Shown here: piece after piece, positions 57,405 through 64,000 of the stretch
Position numbering within the stretch: position 1 is the stretch's first letter
How the letters are laid out: the number at the start of each line of letters is the position of its first letter
Origin: Xenorhabdus szentirmaii DSM 16338
GTDB taxonomy: Bacteria > Pseudomonadota > Gammaproteobacteria > Enterobacterales > Enterobacteriaceae
NCBI RefSeq assembly: GCF_002632585.1
Contig: NZ_NIBV01000002.1
Location: 4,919 to 68,918 of the forward strand
DNA: 64,000 nucleotides
Reading direction: 5' to 3'
The notes under the pieces: generated by a model
What the model was told of the DNA's origin: nothing
Databases searched by the model: none
Seen by the model: only the letters and a program-made list of their open reading frames with translations
Made by a program: the position numbers and the translations under genes

Positions 57405-58208
57405 TCAAACAAAGCGGCAACTGATTGAACCCATCACCCCATAATCTACATGGAAAATATCGCCTTGACGCGCAGAAACAGGCCGAGTGAAAGAGCCGGA
57501 AAGAATGACCTGGCCTGCTTCAAGTTGTACTTCATGCAGAGACAGTTTATTGGCAAGCCATGCTACGCCATTGGCGGGGTGGTTAAGTACTGCTGCTGCC
57601 ACCCCGGATTCTTCAATCACACCATTGCGATAGAGCAGGGCGCTGACCCAGCGTAAATCGAGTTTATCCGGCTTGATCGGGCGCCCTCCCAGAATCACAC
57701 CGCCATTGGCTGCATTGTCAGAAATCGTGTCAAATACCTTGCGTGGGCGCTGTGTTTCCGGATCGATTTGATGACAGCGGGCATCAATCAATTCCAGGGC
57801 CGGAATAACGTAATCTGTCGCATTATAAACATCAAACAGCGTACAGTTCGGGCCACTCAAGGGTTTTGCCAGCACAAATGCAAGTTCAACCTCAATGCGT
57901 GGCACAATAAAACGTTCGCAAGGGATGTCACCGCCATCCTGAAAAAACATATCATCCAACAAGACCCCGTAATCCGGTTCATCAATTTGTGAACTGGCTT
58001 GCATGGCCTTGGAGGTCAGGCCAATTTTATGGCCTTTGAGATTTCGGCCTTCCATGATTTTTAAATCTACCCATTCGCGCTGAATGGCGTAAGCATCCTC
58101 AATCGTCATTTCCGGGTGATCCAATGAGATTTGGCGGATTTGCTCACGATTTTTTTCTGCCTGATGTAAACGGCGAGCAATCAGTGACACGATTTCTTGC
58201 TGTAGCAT
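57405..58208 (-). CDS. hpaH: 2-oxo-hept-4-ene-1,7-dioate hydratase
   Basis: 267 residues (E. coli 267). MhpD/HpaH hydratase family: [65 protein letters not shown] (metal Glu residues), ALELIDARC and [13 protein letters not shown]. It hydrates the dienoate intermediate for HpaI. It lies 6 bp after the dehydrogenase gene and 19 bp before hpaI, so it is part of one operon. Confidence 0.97.
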   Translation of the reverse strand: MLQQEIVSLIARRLHQAEKNREQIRQISLDHPEMTIEDAYAIQREWVDLKIMEGRNLKGHKIGLTSKAMQASSQIDEPDYGVLLDDMFFQDGGDIPCERFIVPRIEVELAFVLAKPLSGPNCTLFDVYNATDYVIPALELIDARCHQIDPETQRPRKVFDTISDNAANGGVILGGRPIKPDKLDLRWVSALLYRNGVIEESGVAAAVLNHPANGVAWLANKLSLHEVQLEAGQVILSGSFTRPVSARQGDIFHVDYGVMGSISCRFV

Positions 58209-58214
58209 AGCGTC

Positions 58215-59687
58215 TTACGCTCCTTTGGCTTCTAATCCTCCGAAACAGAGGTATTTTACTTCCAGATAATCTTCGATACCGTAACGCGAACCTTCACGGC
58301 CTAACCCTGATTGCTTGATGCCACCAAAGGGGGCAGTTTCATTGGAAATCAAACCTTCATTGATGCCTACCATGCCGCTTTCCAGTGCTTCTGCGACGCG
58401 GTAAATACGTCCAATATCCCGGGAATAGAAATAAGCCGCCAGACCAAACTCAGTATCATTGGCTATGCGAATGGCTTCGTCTTCATCACGGAACTTGAAC
58501 AGAGCCGCCAATGGGCCGAAGGTTTCTTCGTGGGCCACCAACATGGATTCGGTGACATCAGCCAATACGGTAGGCTCAAAGAACAGGCCTCCCAATGCAT
58601 GGGATTTGCCACCCACCAAAATGCGTGCACCGCCGGAAACCGCATCGTTGATATGAGACTGGACTTTTTCGACGGCAGCCTGATTAATCAGAGGACCTTG
58701 TTGGGATGTGAGATCAACGGCCGGCCCGACTTTTAACTGTTGCACTGCCTGTGCCAAACGTTCAGCAAAAGCATCATAAATGCCTTCCTGCACCAGAATG
58801 CGGTTGGCACAAACGCAAGTTTGCCCGCTATTGCGGAATTTCGCTGCCAATGCGCCTTGAACCGCGGCATCAAGGTCAGCATCGTCAAAAACGATAAAAG
58901 GCGCATTGCCTCCCAGTTCAAGCGAGAGCTTTTTCACGGTATCAGCGCTTTGTGCCATAAGCAACTTACCTACACGGGTAGATCCGGTGAATGAAAGCTT
59001 GCGAACGATGGGACTTGCCGTCAGTACTCCACCAATCGCTTTGGCATCCATTCCTGTCACGATATTCAAAACCCCGGCCGGAATGCCCGCCCACTCCGCC
59101 AACTTGGCCAAGGCCAAAGCAGAAAGTGGGGTTTCCGCCGCAGGTTTCAGTACGACAGTACAACCTGCTGCCAATGCCGGGCCAACCTTACGGGTGATCA
59201 TGGCATTGGGAAAATTCCATGGTGTAATGGCCGCGACAACACCAATAGGCTGCTTGATGGTAGTGAGACGGCGCCCCGGCATGGGAGAAGGGAGCGTTTC
59301 ACCATAAATACGCTTGCCTTCCTCAGCAAACCATTCGATGAAACTGGCACCGTAGGCAATTTCCCCCATGGCTTCTGCGTAAGGTTTGCCCTGCTCCGCA
59401 GACAATATTTCCGCCAGTTCATCCTGATTATGCATGATCAGCTCAAACCAGAGCCGGAGTTTTTCACTGCGTTGTTTTGCGGTTAATGCCCGCCATGCCG
59501 GAAGGGCATTATTCGCGGCTTCAATGGCACGCAGTGTCTCCGCGGCGCCCAGATCACTGACATTGGCAAGGATGTCACCATTGGCAGGGTTAATGACATC
59601 AAAGGTGGTTTTATTGTCAGCATCAACCCATTGGCCGTTGATATAAGCCTGCTGGAGTGCCAATGCTGTATCCAGATTACACGACAT
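58215..59687 (-). CDS. NAD(P)-dependent succinate-semialdehyde dehydrogenase in the hpa operon
   Basis: 490 residues, ALDH superfamily of the GabD type: PITPWNFP-like 'AITPWNFPNAMITRKVGPALAAGC', catalytic Glu in LELGGNAPFIVFDDADLDAA, catalytic Cys in NSGQTCVCANRILVQ, ending GREGSRYGIEDYLEVKYLC. Close in length and motifs to E. coli GabD (482). It sits between hpaF and hpaH, where E. coli hpa clusters have no such gene. Its place fits oxidation of the succinate semialdehyde made by HpaI to succinate. Cofactor preference cannot be told. Confidence 0.92.
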   Translation of the reverse strand: MSCNLDTALALQQAYINGQWVDADNKTTFDVINPANGDILANVSDLGAAETLRAIEAANNALPAWRALTAKQRSEKLRLWFELIMHNQDELAEILSAEQGKPYAEAMGEIAYGASFIEWFAEEGKRIYGETLPSPMPGRRLTTIKQPIGVVAAITPWNFPNAMITRKVGPALAAGCTVVLKPAAETPLSALALAKLAEWAGIPAGVLNIVTGMDAKAIGGVLTASPIVRKLSFTGSTRVGKLLMAQSADTVKKLSLELGGNAPFIVFDDADLDAAVQGALAAKFRNSGQTCVCANRILVQEGIYDAFAERLAQAVQQLKVGPAVDLTSQQGPLINQAAVEKVQSHINDAVSGGARILVGGKSHALGGLFFEPTVLADVTESMLVAHEETFGPLAALFKFRDEDEAIRIANDTEFGLAAYFYSRDIGRIYRVAEALESGMVGINEGLISNETAPFGGIKQSGLGREGSRYGIEDYLEVKYLCFGGLEAKGA

Positions 59688-59747
59688 AATTTCCTCTTTA
59701 TTTAAAAATAAGCGCGAGTGTGGCCTTAATTATGCCACCTAATATTC

Positions 59748-60137
59748 TTATTTTTTTGCTTTAAACAGGTTATGAACGTTATTGGATTTATAATTCAGCA
59801 CCGGATCGAGTTCTTCCATGGTAAAAGAGATTCCCAGATAGCGCTGCGCCATCAAATCAGCAAAATGGGCTTTGATTAAGGCAAACAGCATTTCGCCGAC
59901 TGTTTGCCGATCTTCAAGGCTGCGTCCCGCGCCAATTTTCAATGTCATATGGACAAAGGCGTAATCTTGCTGACCATCCGCCATCTGCCAGGTATCCAGC
60001 CAGATGGCACGGCTGCGGATACCGCCCTGCGGAAAAATACCGGTATCAGCCAGCGCTTGATTTACTTTGGAAAATAACTCCGGCAGCTTAGCTTCTTCAC
60101 GGATATTTTCAGTGCATTCTGCATAAAAGTGGGGCAT
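59748..60137 (-). CDS. hpaF: 5-carboxymethyl-2-hydroxymuconate delta-isomerase
   Basis: 129 residues (E. coli 126). MPHFYAECTENI gives the catalytic N-terminal Pro after Met removal, as in the tautomerase superfamily; IFPQGGIRSRAI and FVHMTLKIGAGR are also conserved. It isomerises the carboxymethyl-hydroxymuconate intermediate before decarboxylation by HpaG. It lies 12 bp after hpaD. Confidence 0.96.
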   Translation of the reverse strand: MPHFYAECTENIREEAKLPELFSKVNQALADTGIFPQGGIRSRAIWLDTWQMADGQQDYAFVHMTLKIGAGRSLEDRQTVGEMLFALIKAHFADLMAQRYLGISFTMEELDPVLNYKSNNVHNLFKAKK

Positions 60138-60149
60138 GGTTTACTCCTG

Positions 60150-61067
60150 TCAGGCATTGATTTTATCGACAACTTTCTCGTCATGGTTTTCATTCATGCT
60201 TTTGGCATTGACAACATAATCCGGTAATGGGAACACCGCATTAACCTGTCCTGTCCCTGAACTGGCAAACAATTCGGTCAGAAATTCAACTTTGCCGTCA
60301 TATTTATCCCATCCCAGCAAGCCGAGCAGCATCACCGTATCGTGCATGTTGCCTTCTCCGCGACAATAGTGGGCATATTCCGGCAGCATCTTGCAGAATG
60401 CCTTGAATTCACCGTCTTTCCAAAGCTGCACGACGCGGCGATCCATTTGTTCATCAAACTCACGGGTATAGCTGTTCATGCCTGTTTCGGCGCGTTGATC
60501 CTCAATAAAGCTGTGTGATAATGAGCCACTTGCCAGTACCGCAACTGTACCATCGTATTTTTCAATGGCCTTTAATATGGCTTCTCCCAGTTTGCGGCTG
60601 TCTTCAAAAGCATGAACAGTACAAAAAGCTGAAATTGAAATGACCTTGAAATGGCGGTCACTGTTCATATAGCGCATGGGCACCAACGTGCCATATTCCA
60701 GAGTCAGGCTTGGAATTTCATGTGACTGTGCCCTGACTCCCATTTGGCGCGCTTCTTCCGCAATCATCCTTCCCAATTCAGGATTGCCGTCATATTCATA
60801 GGTCATATTGCGGATAAAATGCGGCAGTTCATTGCTGGTATAGATGCCTGAAAAATGGTCAGAGCAGTTAATGTGATAGGCACTGTTCACCAGCCAGTGG
60901 GTGTCGAATACAATGATGGTATCAACATCCATTTCACGGCAACGGCGGCTGATCTCTTTATGCCCATCAATGGCGCCTTGTCGGCAGCCATGATGCTTTC
61001 CCGGTAATTCAGAAAGATACATAGAGGGGACATGTGTAATTTTCGCTGCTAACGCTAACTTTCCCAT
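60150..61067 (-). CDS. hpaD: 3,4-dihydroxyphenylacetate 2,3-dioxygenase
   Basis: 305 residues, slightly longer than E. coli HpaD (283) because of a hydrophilic C-terminal tail (ESMNENHDEKVVDKINA region). LigB-type extradiol dioxygenase: MYLSELPGKHHGCRQGAIDGHKEI (metal His), DTIIVFDTHWLVNSAYHI and LASGSLSHSFIEDQRAE. It cleaves the homoprotocatechuate ring next to the hydroxyls using Fe(II) and O2. Confidence 0.96.
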   Translation of the reverse strand: MGKLALAAKITHVPSMYLSELPGKHHGCRQGAIDGHKEISRRCREMDVDTIIVFDTHWLVNSAYHINCSDHFSGIYTSNELPHFIRNMTYEYDGNPELGRMIAEEARQMGVRAQSHEIPSLTLEYGTLVPMRYMNSDRHFKVISISAFCTVHAFEDSRKLGEAILKAIEKYDGTVAVLASGSLSHSFIEDQRAETGMNSYTREFDEQMDRRVVQLWKDGEFKAFCKMLPEYAHYCRGEGNMHDTVMLLGLLGWDKYDGKVEFLTELFASSGTGQVNAVFPLPDYVVNAKSMNENHDEKVVDKINA

Positions 61068-61132
61068 AAATCCTCACTTGGTATCAGGGTGGAGAACGTG
61101 GTTAACGCTGAAATTTATGTTCCTTTTGCGGC

Positions 61133-62599
61133 TCAAACGCCCCAACGGGGAATAGGGTGCTCTCCCATTGAAATACAGACGTTTTTTACTTCGGCAAAGA
61201 CTTCAAAGCTGTACTCTCCGCCTTCACGCCCGACACCGGAAGCTTTTATGCCGCCGAATGGCTGACGCAAATCACGGATATTCTGGGCATTGACGAAAAC
61301 CATGCCTGCTTCAATACCACGAGCCAAACGCAACACTTTGCTGACATCCTGTGTCCAGATATATGAAGCCAGCCCATACTCCACATCATTGGCCATACGC
61401 AAACCCTCTTCTTCGCTCTTGAACGGCAGCAAACAGGCTACAGGGCCAAAAATCTCTTCTTGTGCGACACGCATGCGGTTATCGACATCCGCCAGAACAG
61501 TTGGATTCAGGAAATTGCCATTTTTCAGGTGAACAGGGAGGCCACTGGGTTTATCAGGGCCACCGGCCAGCAAAGTTGCCCCTTCTTCAATACCCAAGCG
61601 AATATAGCCAGAAACTTTTTCCCAGTGTTGCTGAGTGATCAGGCTGCCAACCTGAGTATTGGGATCTTGGGGATCACCAACCCGTAGACGGCTGGCCCGT
61701 TCAGCAAAGCGTTTAACGAATTCAGGATAGATGCTTTCTTGAATGAAAATGCGGGAGCCTGCTGTGCAGCGTTCACCGTTGAGGGAGAAAATGGTAAACA
61801 GAGCGGCATCCAGTGCACGTTCAATATCAGCATCTTCAAAAATCAGAACAGGAGATTTTCCGCCCAGCTCCATTGAGTATTTTTTTAGCCCGGCATTTTG
61901 CATAATCAGGCGACCGGTTGCGGTTCCACCGGTAAACGAAATCGCCCGAACATCATGATGTTTTACCAGTGCATCACCGGCAGTATTGCCATAACCCTGC
62001 ACCACATTCAGCACGCCGGCGGGAATACCCGCTTCAAGGGCTAGTTCTCCCAAACGATTCGCTGTAAGCGGAGAAAGTTCGGACATTTTCAACACTGCTG
62101 TATTTCCCAACGCCAGACAAGGTGCGACTTTCCACGTTGCTGTCATGAAAGGCACATTCCACGGGGAGATCAGCGCACAAACACCGACAGGCTGAATCAG
62201 CGTATAATTGAGCATTTTGTCATCAACGGGATAAGTACGGCCATTCATTTGCTGACAAATTTCAGCAAAGAAATTGAAATTCTGTGATGCCCGCGGAATT
62301 AATACATTTTGTGTTTGATGGATAGGAAGACCGGTATCTTGGGTTTCCATTGCAGAAATACCGGGAACATTCTGATCGATTAACTCACCCAAACGGCGCA
62401 TCAGGCGAGCGCGCTCTTTCATTGGGGTATTCGCCCACTTAGGAAAAGCCTCTTTGGCGGCAGCAACAGCCTGATCAATCTCTTCTTGCCCGCCTGAAGC
62501 CACTTCAGCCAGAACTTCGCCTGTTGCAGGATTCGTGGTTTCAAAATAGGTTTTACTGCCAACGTTTTTACCGTTGATCCAATGATTAATCGTGCTCAT
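61133..62599 (-). CDS. hpaE: 5-carboxymethyl-2-hydroxymuconate semialdehyde dehydrogenase
   Basis: 488 residues, same as E. coli HpaE, from MSTINHWINGKNVGSKTYFETTNPATGEVL; the ATG at 62599 is preferred over the one three codons upstream, to match the family. Catalytic Glu in YSMELGGKSPVLIFEDADIERALDAALF and Cys in NGERCTAGSRIFIQ. It oxidises the ring-cleavage semialdehyde with NAD. Its start overlaps the hpaG2 end by 4 bp. Confidence 0.97.
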   Translation of the reverse strand: MSTINHWINGKNVGSKTYFETTNPATGEVLAEVASGGQEEIDQAVAAAKEAFPKWANTPMKERARLMRRLGELIDQNVPGISAMETQDTGLPIHQTQNVLIPRASQNFNFFAEICQQMNGRTYPVDDKMLNYTLIQPVGVCALISPWNVPFMTATWKVAPCLALGNTAVLKMSELSPLTANRLGELALEAGIPAGVLNVVQGYGNTAGDALVKHHDVRAISFTGGTATGRLIMQNAGLKKYSMELGGKSPVLIFEDADIERALDAALFTIFSLNGERCTAGSRIFIQESIYPEFVKRFAERASRLRVGDPQDPNTQVGSLITQQHWEKVSGYIRLGIEEGATLLAGGPDKPSGLPVHLKNGNFLNPTVLADVDNRMRVAQEEIFGPVACLLPFKSEEEGLRMANDVEYGLASYIWTQDVSKVLRLARGIEAGMVFVNAQNIRDLRQPFGGIKASGVGREGGEYSFEVFAEVKNVCISMGEHPIPRWGV

Positions 62600-63426
62600 G
62601 ACAAACATTCCTCATATTCTTGCTGGCTGACAATATAATTGACCAGACGTCCCACACCTTCGACTTCCACAATGACTTCATCCCCCGGAACAACATCGGA
62701 CAGCCCCTTGGGGGTTCCTGTGGCGATCATGTCTCCGGGCTGCAAGGTCATAAAATCGCTGAGATAGGCAATCAGGAAAGGAATATCGAAGATCAAATCG
62801 GCGGTTGTGCCTTGTTGGCGTAATTCCCCGTTTACCCACGTTTTCAACGTCAGATTATGGGGATTGGCGATGAGGTCTTTATCCACGATCCATGGGCCAA
62901 TAGGGGTGAGCGTATCGCGGCTTTTTACGCGGAGATTGGGGCGGTAATAATTTTCCAGATAATCGCGGATGGCATAATCATTGCAAACAGTATAACCGGC
63001 AACATAATCCATGGCATTTTCACGGGAAACCTTGTGGGTGGTTTTCCCGATAACCACCACTAATTCTGCTTCATAATGCATATATTCCACATTATCCGGT
63101 CGGACAGAAACTTGGTGGTGCCCGGTCAAGCTATTGGCTGCCTTGATAAAGACCAGCGGTTCTTCCGGTGGCTTAAACTCCAGCTCTGTAGCGTGATCAG
63201 CATAATTCAGCCCCAACGCAAATAACGTTCCGTTCGCCGGAGGAAGCCACACAACCTCTTTATTGCTAGTGCTGCTAGTATTGCCGGCAGTACGGTGGAT
63301 TGTATTGTGGGTTGTATGGTGGATCGAACAGTTGATCGTACTGCCGTCAGGCAGATGAATATTTTCATGTTCATCAACGGTGACATTCAGGTCTTGTCCC
63401 TGATAATGGATTCTGGCGTATCTCAT
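62596..63426 (-). CDS. hpaG2: HpaG2: C-terminal half of the decarboxylase/isomerase as a separate protein
   Basis: 276 residues, equivalent to the C-terminal domain of E. coli bifunctional HpaG: LFALGLNYADHATELEFKPPEEPLVFIKAANSLTGHHQ, YMHYEAELVVVIGK (metal Glu), YTVCNDYAIRDYLENYYRPNLRVKSRDTLTPIG, TGTPKGLSDVVPGDEV. Before this domain are about 50 residues with a His/Thr/Ser-rich stretch (SIHHTTHNTIHRTAGNTSSTSNKE) encoded by near-repeating DNA. Its ATG overlaps the hpaG1 stop (ATGA), so it is translationally coupled. Confidence 0.93.
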   Translation of the reverse strand: MRYARIHYQGQDLNVTVDEHENIHLPDGSTINCSIHHTTHNTIHRTAGNTSSTSNKEVVWLPPANGTLFALGLNYADHATELEFKPPEEPLVFIKAANSLTGHHQVSVRPDNVEYMHYEAELVVVIGKTTHKVSRENAMDYVAGYTVCNDYAIRDYLENYYRPNLRVKSRDTLTPIGPWIVDKDLIANPHNLTLKTWVNGELRQQGTTADLIFDIPFLIAYLSDFMTLQPGDMIATGTPKGLSDVVPGDEVIVEVEGVGRLVNYIVSQQEYEECLS

Positions 63427-64000
63427 GCCTGACCTCCTGCCAGTACAACCGTGTTTTCCAGATGCGGAAAACCTTCGGCTTTCACGGTGACTTTATCTGA
63501 AGGGTGGAGAGTGACGCGGTGATGGGGTGTTCCCAGCAGGATGACATCACCTTCTTTCAGCGTTGCGAATTCACTGAGCGCAGCTATCAACTCGGGTGCG
63601 GATCGGACAAGATCTTTGGTTGACCAGCGATCTACAACTTTTCCATTGATTTCAGTGACAATATCAAGTGAATCCACTATCTTTCCTTTGCTCATCTGAC
63701 CTATCGGGCAAAACCCATCGCGACATTTTGCTTTAATGGCAGGCCGGTAAAATGAGGTTTCCGGCAGGCTGACTTCATTGGCCAATGCAAATCCAAGAAT
63801 ATACTTATCCGCATCTTGAACAGAAACGTGGCGAGCGTTTTTTCCGATAGTATTATTTCCAATAAATAGCGCCAACGTTGCACCACTTTGAACGGTTTCC
63901 CCGGGGGGATGAGGGATCACATCTCCTGAGCCAATCACTGTATTACGGGGTTTTATAAACCAAATTGGCGTCTTTGGCGGGGTTTTATAAGGTGATTCAT
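63423..64000 (-). CDS. hpaG1: HpaG1: N-terminal half of the decarboxylase/isomerase, partial at window edge
   Basis: About 192 codons are visible to the edge, continuing beyond it (SPYKTPPKTPIWFIKPRNTVIGSGDVIPHP aligns with the E. coli HpaG N-terminal region). ALANEVSLPETSFYRPAIKAKCRDGFCPIG and LSEFATLKEGDVILLGTPHHRVTLHPSDKVTV are conserved. It acts with HpaG2 in decarboxylation and isomerisation of 5-oxopent-3-ene-1,2,5-tricarboxylate. The start codon and the operon promoter, usually controlled by HpaR, lie right of the window. Confidence 0.93.
   Translation of the reverse strand, partial: ESPYKTPPKTPIWFIKPRNTVIGSGDVIPHPPGETVQSGATLALFIGNNTIGKNARHVSVQDADKYILGFALANEVSLPETSFYRPAIKAKCRDGFCPIGQMSKGKIVDSLDIVTEINGKVVDRWSTKDLVRSAPELIAALSEFATLKEGDVILLGTPHHRVTLHPSDKVTVKAEGFPHLENTVVLAGGQA

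Overview
The window looks like a chromosome segment of an enterobacterium close to Xenorhabdus or Photorhabdus (Morganellaceae). The housekeeping proteins (mltD, gloB, yafS, rnhA, dnaQ, tktA, epd, pgk, fbaA, dtpB) read as clear E. coli orthologues. They sit among AT-rich accessory DNA, type VI secretion / Rhs genes and a complete 4-hydroxyphenylacetate (hpa) operon. The genus is an inference from gene content and base composition; no marker here proves it.

Region 1 (1-7863, minus strand) is a type VI secretion 'vgrG island': vgrG with an unusual Gly-rich N-terminal extension, a DUF2169 adaptor, a DUF4150 PAAR-like tip protein, and a large Rhs protein whose toxin end lies left of the window. 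Region 2 (about 7.9-28 kb) is integrated DNA at a 3' tRNA-Arg(TCT) fragment. One tyrosine integrase points left. A second, frameshifted P4-type integrase points right into an approximately 17.7 kb P4-like satellite, with alpA, alpha primase/helicase and iteron-type origin. The satellite's cargo is an Eag chaperone plus a PAAR-Rhs effector. I read the effector's tip as a barnase-like RNase and the following gene as carrying a barstar-like immunity domain. Behind it lie displaced, decaying Rhs tips with their own presumed immunity genes, a third tyrosine recombinase, a strongly structured non-coding segment, an Ner/Nlp-like regulator and two unknown ORFs.

Region 3 (28-35.1 kb) holds soxR with a perfect SoxR box and a 19-bp-spaced promoter facing a wrecked RND efflux pump. 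It continues with a YgfZ-like protein that lacks the signature cysteine, a secreted GIN-domain protein, and a truncated copy of the third Rhs immunity protein. Region 4 (35.1-50.5 kb) is mainly core genome: mltD, gloB, yafS, rnhA, dnaQ, tRNA-Asp, a halovibrin-like secreted protein, a GNAT acetyltransferase, a macro-domain protein, tkt-epd-pgk-fbaA, a broken AbiE pair and dtpB.

Region 5 (51-64 kb, minus strand) is hpaG1-hpaG2-hpaE-hpaD-hpaF-ssadh-hpaH-hpaI-hpaX-hpaA-hpaB-hpaC. It encodes uptake of 4-hydroxyphenylacetate, hydroxylation to homoprotocatechuate, meta-cleavage, and conversion to pyruvate and succinate semialdehyde. An aldehyde dehydrogenase inserted in the operon would oxidise the last product to succinate. 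hpaG1 runs off the right edge.
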